A DNA stretch of 64,000 bases from Plumapathes pennacea (Eukaryota; Cnidaria; Anthozoa; Antipatharia; Myriopathidae): positions 441,501 to 505,500 of the forward strand of contig OZ038462.1 in NCBI GenBank assembly GCA_964036295.1. Direction: 5' to 3'. Positions within the stretch are counted from its first letter, which is position 1, and the number at the start of each line of letters is the position of its first letter. Shown one piece after another: positions 48,067-59,803 of the stretch. The translations under genes were made by a program, and so were the position numbers. The notes beneath the pieces are model-generated. The model made no database searches, was not told the DNA's origin, and worked only from the letters and a program-made list of their open reading frames with translations.

Positions 48067-48413
48067 TTCATTGTTTATGTAACTGAAAGCAGTAAACTCT
48101 CAAACGAGTCTAGAAAAACCGGCCGAAAATAATGGGAAAAACTGAACGGAATGGCAACCCATGTCGAGGTCCCAGTCTTGTGATGGCTCTCAGTGGCACG
48201 AAGAGATTGCCACACAAACACTTCTACGGATGCTTGGGAACCAATAGAGATATGTTTACAGACTTGTGGTGCCTAACAGCGGTGATCTGACGGATGAGTG
48301 ACAAATTAATTGTTGACACTAATAAATACATTCTATTAACTTTCAGTGAAAGACGGCTGTCTATTTCTTATTGAAAATCGAATCATGTTACAAAACGTCG
48401 ATTCAATTCCATC

Positions 48414-51400
48414 ATGAACGATTGTTTAAGATATCTCGTCTTCCACTTCCTCCTGTTGTCTTACTTTCATGAAATCAGTCATCAGTCTTGTCGTCTGCGT
48501 AAGAGCTATAGGCCTTCTGCAAGAGAACCAACATGCTCTTTACATGCGGACTGCTTTTACAGATATCTCCTCCACGTCCCGTCGCTTGGTCCACAATCAC
48601 AATCTGTGACTTGCCTGTAAGTAGATCATTACATCGAAGCGTCTCATTATGATGGTGCATGTCTTTCATGCTAAAATTTGGCGTCTCTACGTGCGTTGCT
48701 GTGTTGCCTTGGCAGGCTTTCACTGGTTTTAGTTTAGGGGTTCAAACAAATGGTTAGTCGTCAGTAGGAGTGCAGGATTGCAAGCAGTATTTTTGTCAAA
48801 ACCCGATTTTCATGACTGTTTAGGGAAAATCCACTCCTTTTTATGAGCAGTGATATCCGGCAGAACATCATCAGAACTAAGGTCATCGAACTTCAACGAC
48901 GAGTTCAGTTGCCAAGATTTCAGACATTTATTATGTTACAAGATGATCTGGCAAATAGTTAAAAGTCAAGAGAGGAATCTTTACGTTCAGTACTATAATC
49001 AACTTTTTGTACTACAAAGCCTAAGGTTGGTAAACATTCCACAGTTTCACAGCGCATCTGTTGATATCTTAATCCAATTAAGATATCAGACAGAAAACGT
49101 AAGCCACCATATCCTGGATGCCAGGCCGCCCGTGGTTTCGCCTCCAGCCCTACGCGGCCACACCGGAGCGCTCAGAAACTTAGTCAACCCAGACTCCAGG
49201 GTAAAGCCACCACACAATCATGTGAAACTGGTTCACTGGAGTAGGCAATCAAATCAAAGATCTGCCCAACGTGCGCAAGAATTTATCTCCACATTCCTGG
49301 CGGAATTTTACTGATGTATAATAAACTACCACACTGTAAAATCACTATAACTTAACGCAAAAATTCCGGAAGTTCCAGTGAAAACACCTAAGTTGTAATT
49401 CGCGTACGTTTTTACTAGTATAAATTGCAAAGTGTATTACGGAGCGTTCTGTGGTTCCTAGCAAAACTACACGGCGCGTAGCCAATTGTAGTGCCCCATT
49501 TTCGGTCACGATGTCTTTCGTAAGCGCCGATATTTTTGCTTGCGCCTTTTTGCCTCGATGTACAGCTTTGAATACCGCTATCCGGAGGCTCCGATTTCGC
49601 AGTAATCGTCGCGAGAAAACTACAAATTTCCTGGACAAGCAGCAAATTTATAAACAATGATCAATTCTCTTCTCCCGCCAACTTTAAAAACATGCATTTT
49701 AGTAAGCTGCCGCGGCCACTTTTAGGAACTTATACCAACTGTTTTTTTTTTTTTTTTCCTTTTCTCGTTTTAAAAGCTACCACTCAAAGGTAATTCTGAC
49801 TTGTAGTAGTCAACGCTTTATCTAAAAATGTATACCATTTAATCATATTTACAGTAATATTGCGCTAATGGCTCGTTGATAAGATCTCGAATTAAAAGTT
49901 CAAGACGATTTTTGGCTGGAGCATCCGAGCACCTTTAAGGTGGTGTTACACGAGACGATTTTTAACGACGATTTTTAGCGACGATTTTTAATGCATGTTA
50001 CACAAGACAACTTTTAGTGCAACATTGTTGCGGCAACGGCATGTTAAACGGGACAATTTTTTGCGCAACATCCAGCTAGCGCCCTGGCTCCTTCTCCAAA
50101 AACATGACAACCAAAAGCAGAACTTTGTGCGAATGTTGTAATTAATTGATAGTTTTGAAGATTACCAGACGCGAACACGAAAAAGAATTGTTTGGACGAG
50201 GGAATGGATGAAGAGTAGAGAAGAAAAGGGGGTTTATCACCAGTTAGCCAGAGAATTAAACGTAACAACAACAACAACAACAACGTTTATTTTTTGCACG
50301 TAAAAGATGAACTTTCGCTCGATATTTCCTGATGGCAAAAAAACAAGTTCGACGAGCTGGTCGGCCGAGTCGCCACATAAATACAGAGGTTTAACACAAT
50401 AATGAGGGCGTCAATAAGTCCTGTGACGTCAGTGTTGCGCGAAAAATCGACTGCGAGGGTGTTACACGAAGCAACTCCAACAAAATTCGAGCAACATTGT
50501 TGCATGCGTTTGAAGGCCATTCAAAAACTTTTAACATGGATTGTTGCCGCAACAAAGATTGCGCTAAAAATCGTCCGGCGCGCCATGTTACACTATAACG
50601 ATTTTTCGCGCAACATTGTTGCGCTAAAAATTGTCGTTAAAAATCGTCTCGTGTAACACCACCTTTAAAAGCTAAAAGCTCTTGTAAGCGATCAGCCTCT
50701 ATATTATTTCAGCACGTGACCGCTTACGAGAGACCATTCTCGTAAGCGACATGTGACGACTCAAATAGAAGTGTTTCGGCGTTAATTAGACACTTTTCTA
50801 AGTTATGTAAAATTTAGAAAGATGAAAAGGGCCATTATAAGGCTCAACTGCTCAACCAGTGCTAATCATCGCCGCCCCACAGCGATCTCAGCATGAACAG
50901 GATCAGTGATCTACCGTCAGGAGTGTTTAATAGATTGGAATCACTTACAAAACTGTAAGTACTTTTAATTTGTGCCTCTAGTTTGTACCCGCTGGTTGAG
51001 TTTACCAAGAAAAAAACTTCTCATATCTCCTGGGATGGGGCTCCTCAGAGAATGTTTTCAGAAAGTGTACACAAAATCAAAACATACGTGCTCAGTAGAA
51101 AACCAGACAGTACAGGCCATGAAACACACAAATATAGTCAGCCAAATTATTATCTATTCATACTATGTACAAAAAAGTAGAAAGAAATTCCTTAAGTCTT
51201 GAGTTCAACACATCTCATTCTTTTTTTAATATACCGTCATAACAACAGGAACGATTCATTGCCGTTCACAAAGTTTATCCTGCCCAAAAATCTAAAAAAC
51301 AAAACTGGATAAAAAATTTAGGATTGTACAAATTAAAAATCATTTTAATTTGTAAAAGAGTTCACATGGAATGGACACAAAGAAAACACAGGGAAAACAA

Positions 51401-54400
51401 CACACTGAACACACTCCTCTGTTTCCGTCTGGCGCTGGCGAAACAACTGATCGGTGGGTTCTCCAGTCACTCAGAAATCAGTAGGAAGAGGACACAGAAA
51501 GCTGCTGTCCGGCAGCCATATGGCGTCAGCCCAGAAAATGTTGCTGTACTCAATGTCAAGTAGGGAAGGGAATGCCCGTGAGAGACATTGCGTAATGGCA
51601 GGAAAATGACGAGCGACCCTCAAACCCATAATACTTTTCCTACCGAAACAATGGCTGCCTCGTTATAAGGTTTCTCAAAACAATAGCTTATCTCCATATT
51701 AGGATCTGGAACCGGAAAAAGCGCTACACACAGACAGACGGAAGTGAGTTAGCGTATTATATGTATAGAATTATGAAAGGCGTGTTCTTGCTTGCTGATA
51801 TCTGTCCGTTGATCCATAGGGACTTGCGGCGAAACAGAATACGCGTACTAAGATCTGGAGTCTTTCAAGGGCTTTCTTTCCTGACGAGTTTGTAAGTCCT
51901 ATATGCTAGAACTCATATCATACACCTGGCTCTCATAAAATCTTCGTTGTCTAAAATGATTCTGTTGTGAAAATATACAGAGTGATCTAAGCTTTCATCT
52001 ACTTCTTTGGCACTATTAAGTCCTAGTTGTCCGACAAAGAGAGAGCTCTCTCTTTTTAGGTTCTCAACGGAACGAGGCAGAAGCTAATTCTCAACAAATA
52101 ATTTTAGAAGCCGCTTTAACGATTTACATAGTTTAGTCGTATCTGCATTCAATCTACAACAGCATGTCTCTTTTCTCTATATATTTCTGCATGTCTTTCT
52201 CTTCCAGAAACATGCAAGCAAACAGAATCAGAGAAATAGCACCTGGAGTATTTCATAATCTTAGTTCTCTTGAATATTTGTAAGTACTGTACAGGAGTCG
52301 CAACGCATTGGCTTCTAAAGAATAATGCATTGTATCAGTAAGTTTATTCAAGCGTTTTTGTCTGTGAACATTTTATGCACACATGGCGCTTACTGAATCA
52401 CCCGGCGGGAAGGAGCTGTATTCGCAGGCTATATACACATACGCATTCACGTATATGCGTACACAAACTCGCACGTCACGAGTGAAATTTTGGAGAAACG
52501 GACTAAACTCCTGAGGTGATATTATATGAGTTATATGATGTATTTTCAATTATTTTCCAACAGGCATTACCTTCATTGTTTCAATATTGTCAAGAACAAC
52601 TTTTAGAGCATTGGATACTATTAATTATTGTCATTACTTTACTGTTCCCTTAGGAACTTAGTTGGTAATGAGATTGCTGAATTGAAGTCAGAAGTCTTCC
52701 GAGACCTTAACTCCTTAAATGTTCTGTAAGTACTTTTAGCGGTGGTATTCAAACATCTCTTTCATTTATCTTGTATTCACTCTCGCACTGATCCATACTT
52801 GATATACACCACTTTTCTTTCTCCGGCGAGCAGCCCACACCTACCTTCATTGCAGATTCTCATGTGCATACTATTTGTCTGTCCATCGTATTATACAGGG
52901 ACCTGAAAGGTAATCAGATTCACACAGTGATGCCTGAAGCCTTCAAAGGACTTAATACATTGAAAAGTTTGTAAGTAATTAACCTTTTGATCGCCCAACT
53001 ATCTGGAAACAGAGAAGGGACAAGTAGGCGGTAATAGAAGTAGAAAAAGAAAGGAAGATTTTATAATGCAGTAGTGCATAATGTATGGAAGGTATGGATC
53101 GCTTGAAAGACACAGAAAATGCAAACTTACAGCGAAAGGAACCAAATGAGGGTAAATAACCATAGCTTGTTTCTGCATCACCGTGTTAGGGAAATGGGCG
53201 CAAACAGGATCAGCCAACTCCCGTTTAGAGCCTTTAAGAGTCTGACAAAACTCCAGAGGATGTAAGTACATTTATTAAACCAGGACTAATGTATTATTTA
53301 GTTCCAACTGCGACTACCCCTCTCCCGGGAAATCCCTGGACATTTGACTTTTTCAAATTGCCCAACTGCGCGGGCAGAAAACACGGCCAAATGCTCCTCG
53401 GGTTGGTCTTCACAAATACAAGAAAACGCTCTTTCATGGAAGGAACAGTACCGGATTCTTTTTCAAAGAACGAAGGCAGAGTTTAGTCGGTCGTGGAAAT
53501 CACTACAACCATCATCTTGTGCGTGCGACCTCCCTGTTTGTGGACTGTCTCAAAGTCATCGGCTAGAAAGAGTCATCCAGACATAAGACCAAGATAGAAT
53601 CCCAATTCATATTTTTAGTCAGATTGGTGATCATCAAGTACTCACCTGCTTTGATGTTCTTGCAGGAACCTGGCATGGAACATGATAAGTAAGCTAGATC
53701 GTGGAGTATTTCATGACCTAAACAACACATTGGAGGAACTGTGAGTAGAAATTTGTCGCACAATTTGGCATAAAAAAATATACCGATCACGTAATGACGT
53801 TGCAGTCGAACCTGTATATAGCGGTCCTATATTAAATGGTCACTTGTCAAAGTTTCAAATCTATTCTTAGTACAGTTATCGTAGATTGTCCCTCTATTAA
53901 ACGGCCACCTCTGTTAAGCGGCCGTGGCCACCAGAAGCAGACCTAATAGGCGTTTCGAATTGCGTTTTTACCAAAATTTTAGCTAAATTAGAGTCACCAG
54001 AGAATACTTAGCTGTTGTTGTCAATATTTCAATGAACACATGTCACTCGAAAACTCGCCCAAGTTTACCATTGAACGGCCATAAAGTCATTCCTCGAGGG
54101 TGGCCGCGCTTATATACAGGTTTGACTATATTATATAAAAACAAGCAAACCATTATTATCTACAGCGATATCAAAGGAAATATGGTTAGTGAAGTGAAGA
54201 AGGCAACGTTTAATGGACTAACATCATTGCGGAAATTGTGAGTTTTACTTTAATTCTTGTACATCATCACAATTAGTTTTACATTACAGTATTTGTACTG
54301 TAAGCAAAATATAGCACTTTATAAAATAACTAACTCAAGATGCTATGCGCGTTCTGCATCAATTGGCTAAAATACCGTGTTAGATGAGAGTATGTTACAC

Positions 54401-57400
54401 GCTGACGTGTATTCTAATTATTCTATAAAAGAAATATAGAACTCGGCGGCCTCCTGGTTTCCCTACGCTACTCTCGCATGTTTAGATGAGGCGATATTAC
54501 ACGGGTTACAGCCAATAATTGCGATTCTGTTACTCACTTACAAACTACTTACAAGGTGCTATTGATGACCAAAATTATAGCGAAGTCTGTTCTTGACCTG
54601 GAATGACCCTGAGGATTTTACAGAGACCGCCTCTTAGCAAGCACTGAAGTTATATTGCTCGCTCTATTGTATAATGCATCTCAATCGAAAAGAAACCAGG
54701 TTTATTTAATGTATTCAAAAAAATGGTAAAATAGTTCGTGTCAGGACGTCGTGGTGTATATATATAATACTTTTACAGGAACTTAGCGTGGAATAAAGTT
54801 ACCATAATAGAATCTGGAGCACTGCATGGACTAAGCAAGCTGAAGGAATTGTAAGTTATTTTGACGTTATTTGTTTTGACCGAATTTGGCTCATGAAAAT
54901 TAATATCTTGTAGATTCACCGTGGAACTGATAAGTGGCTACCTGCGCGCGCACTCGTTAACTCTGGACGACGTTTATTGCATGTTCGGCAGCTATTAATC
55001 TACCTGCGGTATGTGTTCGACAATTCATAGATTGGTTTACCTTCATTATACAGAGATCTCCGCAGAAACCAAGTGAAATGTGCCTGCAGCATGATCCAGG
55101 AGATTAAGGGATTAAGAAAATCAAATCTGATTCACATTTTTGGTACTTGCGACAGAGTTAAGAAACTGGCTGAGCTCACAAACCAATTGTCAATGTGTGG
55201 TAAGGAAATACAGATTGTGATTCGATATTGCTTTTCTTTTAGCTCCTGCTGCTGCTGCTAAAGCTTTACTTTAACCCTTGTTAGAGTCGACCTGCAGGCT
55301 ATAGAAAACCTTTAACTCTGGTATATGAAACCCAAAGTCAGATGATATCTCTCTAGCTGTTGTTGACATGACGTCGTCTTGGTGACGGTGTTTGCATTTT
55401 TTCTTTAGTTTGTATAGGACGAAGAAACCTTGCAGTGAAATATTCTGTAAACGCTTTATTATGTTTTCTAGCATGGTCACTATTTCTAATGACACCGCAC
55501 AGCTGAAACATTTCTTGCAACAATATCTTTATCTCCTTCCCGCTTTCTCTCCGTCTCTTTGAAATCTTGTTTTCGGCTGTATCGCGTTCACTCTCTTTTT
55601 CAGAATAAGTACTAACGCTCGCAACGTCACTCTTTTATTGCTCACAGACTGTGGCACGTCATCACTTAACGAACAATGTGTGTCCTCAAAATGGTTGGAC
55701 GCTAGAAAAGGGGAGTTTCCATGGCAAGTGTGCTTGACGGTGAATAACAAATTTCATTGTGGTGGTTCGCTCTTAACGTCGGATCTGGTCCTTACAGGTA
55801 AGGTCTGCATACTGCAAACTGTTCCTTAAGTCCCTGCTTAATGGGAGTGTAAAAGAATAATTTGTAAGCAGGTAGACGTCTGGCACACTAAGCGCACTAA
55901 GGCATTGCAAAATAAGATTAGGAAATCCAGAAGATTAAAGTTAAAGCATGAAAAATAGAAAATATACGATTTCATTGATTCCGGGACAAATCCTTCTAGG
56001 CTTAAAGTCAATGTAAAAAATTTTTGCAAACCTTTCATATTGAAGATGCAATAGGCTCTTACAGGTACAAAACTGAATTCTTTAACTGTTCTGAATAAAA
56101 TGATAGACAGACAACAGCTTGATATATAGCATGCCCATAACAGGAAATAAGTAACAAAACCAAGAATAGATCATTTGAGAGACTGGGACCTCGGAGAGTA
56201 ATACCAACTACAAACATCCTTTAATGGCGAAGTTTTCTTTATGTAAATAGATTTATGTACTATAAGAAATCCTACACTTTTGGAATTGCAATACTGATTG
56301 TTAAATATTTTGCTTTGGAGTTGAGTTATGTCGAGTTGTATCGAGAGCTGTTCAGAATGCCAGCGCGAAGGTTTTTTTAAACACTCCTGAAACAATTTCC
56401 CTCAGAGCAGGCAAAATTTTGGATGATTTTAGCTAGTCCTATTCCGGAATACAATCAATTGGGCGCACGAAGTATTTTGTTGCTGTTGTCAGTTGTTTGT
56501 TTGTTTGCATTTCAGCAGCTCACTGCTTTAACCACAGTAGGCTTGATAAATATCCATCGGAGAATAGAAAGTTTGAGGTATTTCTTGGATGTCATAAGCA
56601 ATGTGAAAAAGAAGCACACTGCAGTCAACGCAGGAATGTCGCCTCTGTAACGTTGCATCCGAAATATAAGTGGCAATGTGAAAAAAACAAATATGACGAC
56701 TTGGCTTTGCTGAGGCTAGGAAGAAGAGTGCGATTTACCAAACACATTTTGCCCATTTGTCTTCCGACAAATACAATTCAAAGGTTGGTAATAAAATGAT
56801 TAACAGCAATTAATCCTACAGTAAAAGTAAAAGACGATTCGCACAATAAAGAAAATATTTATAGATATACCATAAAGTAAAGAGAATTGAATGTTTTGCC
56901 CTTTTGGTCAACTTTTTGGAGGGACATCTCTGTAACTGGAATAGTGCAATCTCGTGTAGTAGCAGTAAACTTAATTATTATTATATAGACACAGGTGTTT
57001 TACTGGAAAATATACCGTGCGTAAAATCTATACGGAACTACATCCGGGACCCACGAGTGGCATACTTTCCACATCCTCACTGGCGAGGATATCAGTGGCA
57101 TCATTTTCCGCTTTTGCACGGTTGTTTGTACATTTTTTATAAAACACTTGTGTGTATATAACAAAGAGAAAATTAAGTGGTGGTTTGAAAATATGGATCT
57201 CATTTTCTCGTGGTAAAAACAATATTTTTACTCACTCGCGCAGCGCTCGTTTGTAAAATATTATTCTTACCACTCGAAAATAAAATTCATATTTTCGCGC
57301 TGCCGTGTAATATGCTCTATATATTGCCTTCGTATTGCCAATTCCTTTCCAGGAAGCAAGACTCCATGAAAACTGGATTTGTGCCTGGGTGGGGAGGACT

Positions 57401-57731
57401 GAACGTTACTGGTATTCTTCAGAAACTTTGTGTCCACCCCATAACTCAGACAAAGTGTAACGCAAGCATTTCCAACAATCAGTACATAACTCCTAACTCG
57501 ATGTGTGTCAATGAAAGCCTAAAAAAAGGTGACTCTGGGGGAGGATTAGTATTTTTTGACACTGTTTCCAGAACTTGGTTCCTTGATGGTGTTTTGTCAC
57601 ATCGAATCAAAGAGAGGCTTAATCACATTCAATATACGGTTTTTACGCGCGCCAACAAGAGTGTTGTCAATACCATGCTTTCAAATCTCCATAACAATAA
57701 ATATGTCCTGCACCTTCGTAGGGACACTTGA
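48414..57731 (+). CDS. Secreted leucine-rich-repeat / trypsin-like protease fusion
   Basis: Exons: 48414-48616, 50883-50954, 51820-51891, 52208-52279, 52654-52725, 52899-52970, 53190-53261, 53666-53740, 54166-54237, 54779-54850, 55054-55199, 55648-55797, 56516-56783, 57353-57731; 598 residues, all phases consistent. Residues 1-68: signal peptide (MNDCLRYLVFHFLLLSYF) and LRRNT cap (PTCSLHADCF, VPSLGPQ, VTCL). Residues 69-285: nine LRRs, one per exon, 24 residues each (25 in the seventh), all phase 2, e.g. LDLRRNRIRVLRSGVFQGLS. Residues 286-333: LRRCT cap (NQVKCACSM ... CDRV ... LSMC). Then an S1 protease domain: GEFPWQV, CGGSLL, LTAAHC (His386), YDDLALL (Asp445), PICLP, GWGG, GDSGG (Ser534). 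The residues aligned with IVGG read SSKW, and the Cys pair 191/220 is absent. No membrane span. Each half is a known family; the combination is one I do not recognise. Two adjacent genes remain possible but phases and lack of an intervening signal peptide argue against it. Confidence 0.85.
48850..49700. other. Part of the first LRR-trypsin intron with unexplained open frames
   Basis: An open frame of 154 codons on the plus strand (48850-49314) and one of 97 on the minus strand (49345-49638) have no family resemblance that I can see. They are probably chance frames or transposon remains. Confidence 0.3.
49939..50663. mobile_element. TIR DNA transposon/MITE with TTTAA target duplication
   Basis: 725 bases. 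The left end GGTGGTGTTACACGAGACGA is mirrored at the right (TCGTCTCGTGTAACACCACC), and the inverted ends match over about 42 bases with one difference. TTTAA flanks both sides (49934-49938 and 50664-50668). Inside are repeats of ACGATTTTTA and GCAACATTGTTGC. No transposase, so it is non-autonomous. It sits in intron 1 of the LRR-trypsin gene, about 220 bases before exon 2. Confidence 0.9.
53805..54125. mobile_element. MITE with GTCGAACCTGTATATA ends
   Basis: GTCGAACCTGTATATAGCGG at the left and CGCTTATATACAGGTTTGAC at the right are inverted. Internal phrases with ACGGCCAC and GCGGCCGTGGCC. It fills most of the intron between LRR exons 8 and 9, ending 40 bases before exon 9. Confidence 0.8.
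56436..56470. repeat. Terminal fragment of the GGAATAG MITE
   Basis: CCTATTCCGGAATACAATCA then TTGGGCGCAC resembles the right end of the element at 43378 (CCTATTCCGGAATAG...GAACGCAC). It lies just upstream of the exon encoding the catalytic His. Confidence 0.5.
56979..57311. mobile_element. Composite foldback MITE, copy 2
   Basis: Same order and orientation of both modules as at 47117: TATTATATAGACAC ... AAAACACTTGTG, then the hairpin with GCGCAGCGCTCG at its loop and GCTGCCGTGTAATAT at the end. It sits in the last intron of the LRR-trypsin gene and ends about 40 bases before the exon carrying the active-site Ser. Confidence 0.85.
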
Positions 57732-57801
57732 CGACCTGAATGTTTTTGTCTTCTGCTGGTGGATTAAGTGTGCACTTATGCAGTTGACGACACCTTCACC
57801 T

Positions 57802-57832
<31 letters not shown>

Positions 57833-59384
57833 CCCTCTCGGAATTTATACCACTAAGGCCGCGTTAACCTGAAATTTCAGTCGTCTCCGCGGGTTAAGGG
57901 CCGAGGAGACGACTGACATTTCAGGCAAAGGCCGCGTTCATACAAACGTATGAATACTGGGAACAGGTGCCCACTTTAGCCCTTGTACTTGGGCACGCCT
58001 CGACTTGAAAACATAGAGCTTCAACGGCAGACTCACGGATATTGAGATGGACATGTAATTTTAGCAAGCCATCCTACGGTCAGGTTTTCCCTCTCCGCAC
58101 AAGTGCGACAAATGTGGCCTGCCAATCGTATAATCGAACTTTAGGGAACCCGAATCAGAAGGCGAGCTTAGCGGCGACGCTGCTTAGATTACAGTTTACA
58201 CCAACATTGGCCCGACATCAAAGCACTGCTTAAGTCATCTTATTGATCAGGGCAAAGGTTACACCGGAAGATGATATCGTTTACAGTTGCTAATATCTGC
58301 CTGCTTTTACTGTGATTAGAGCTCCGGATGAGTGCAGCTACAGCTGTGGCAGTGTTAATCACAAGTTTTGTTGAGGCTCTGTTAAACTTGGCGGCAGCTC
58401 ATAGCAGAATAGAACTGATCTAACTTGACAAACATTCAGCCGTCCACCGCCATGGTGAGACACGTACTGACTTAGCAACCGCGCCAAAAAGCTAACACAC
58501 CGAGTGAGCGACAGATTATAGGCACCAATGACCCCCAGATATGCTATGCATATCCGTGAGTCAAAAAGGGTGTGTTCACATAGTGCGGGAATTGTACTCA
58601 ACTTGAAATCAACACAATGGACGCGGAAGACTACAACAGACTGCTTCGCGTTTCATAATCAAATGCTATGATTTTTCGAGATCACTAAAAATCCCCAGAT
58701 CTCCTTTTTAACATTTTTAGTTACAAATATCCCCACTCTCAGCTTCCCAAGCACTCCAAGCGATGTTTAGATTAGAACACTTCCTTAATATGTAATGTTG
58801 AACAGGAATCATCACCATAAATGGGATATCTGGATAATTATGCGATATCTAATTATTGGCAGTGATCGCCCTGTATAAGGGTTGGGTAGCATTGTCCTGT
58901 TGCGGAAAATCACAATCACCAAGCTTCTCTCATTTCGGTGGTCACCTTTTGTAATGAAATATCTGACAACCCTTTTGCGCGATTCATTTTCTGCACGTAT
59001 CGTGTCGATCTCCATCTGCTTGACAATTGGAGGGCCAAATATACAGACTGTGCATGGCCAGGCTACGAATAGGCTTTCTTCCATCTTCTCCCTCGTCTTT
59101 GCTCACCAGGCTAGTATGCATTTCTCAGTTTCATAGGTGTAAGGTAACGCTTCTTATAATAGCCACACAGCACCATACGGGCATGTGTCGTGGCGTATTT
59201 TGTTGCCTTTGACGTCGCTCAGTCCAGCATTTCGTTCAGTTTTATTTCCCTAAAATTACTGAGTATTAAAATTTGATTCTCTGCCACTGGGTATATCTCT
59301 TTAATACATCCAGAAACTGCGAATTTCTTTTTTCGTTTCTTGTCGCGTATTCATAGCCCAAGTGGGTATCAGGTAAATCCCGGG
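57732..59384. other. Intergenic region
   Basis: Contains a poly-C tract (57801-57829) shortly after the LRR-trypsin stop and a small inverted pair (AACCTGAAATTTCAGTCGTC at 57868 and GACGACTGACATTTCAGG at 57907). No supported exon or clear AATAAA for the upstream gene. Confidence 0.4.
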
Positions 59385-59385
59385 G

Positions 59386-59706
59386 TGGGGGGGAGGTACT
59401 CCCATACATTTCCTATATAGGGACGTTCCGCCCGATAGGGTATCATTTTCAGGGTCTTCTGTCTTAAACCGGGTATCAAATTTTACATTTTCGTGTCTTA
59501 AACAGGGTTATTTTCCGAAGATTTTCTCCTCTTCCCCTCCCCCCTCAACTACATTTTTGCTCTCGCCATTTTCGCGCAATTTCTTCGTATGCTCCAGTGG
59601 AAACGCGTGCAACGCAGGCTAACTTATCTAAACTTAGTCTTGAACAGGGTATCAAATTAGAGCACTTTGTCTTAGACAGGGTAGCAATTGAGTACCCCTC
59701 CCCCCC
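59386..59706. repeat. Dispersed repeat with GGTACTCCC / GAGTACCCC ends
   Basis: G-run and GGTACTCCCATACATTTCC at the left; GAGTACCCCTCCCCCCC at the right. In between, several copies of CTTAAACMGGGTATCAAATT-like phrases (59462, 59500, 59638, 59673) form a tandem substructure. Confidence 0.75.
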
Positions 59707-59803
59707 GGGAGGTGAATACAGTGTAAAATTACACAAGTGTTGTTTTTATCGAAACTCAGTATCCACTACAGTAGTCACATTTCACAAGAAAGAGTGACGC
59801 AGT

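Noticed and set aside
58812-59136. Frames with a vaguely GPCR-like phrase (LLSFRWSPFVMKYL)
   Set aside because: Only a few residues fit a TM6-like pattern, with no neighbouring helices or NPxxY motif.
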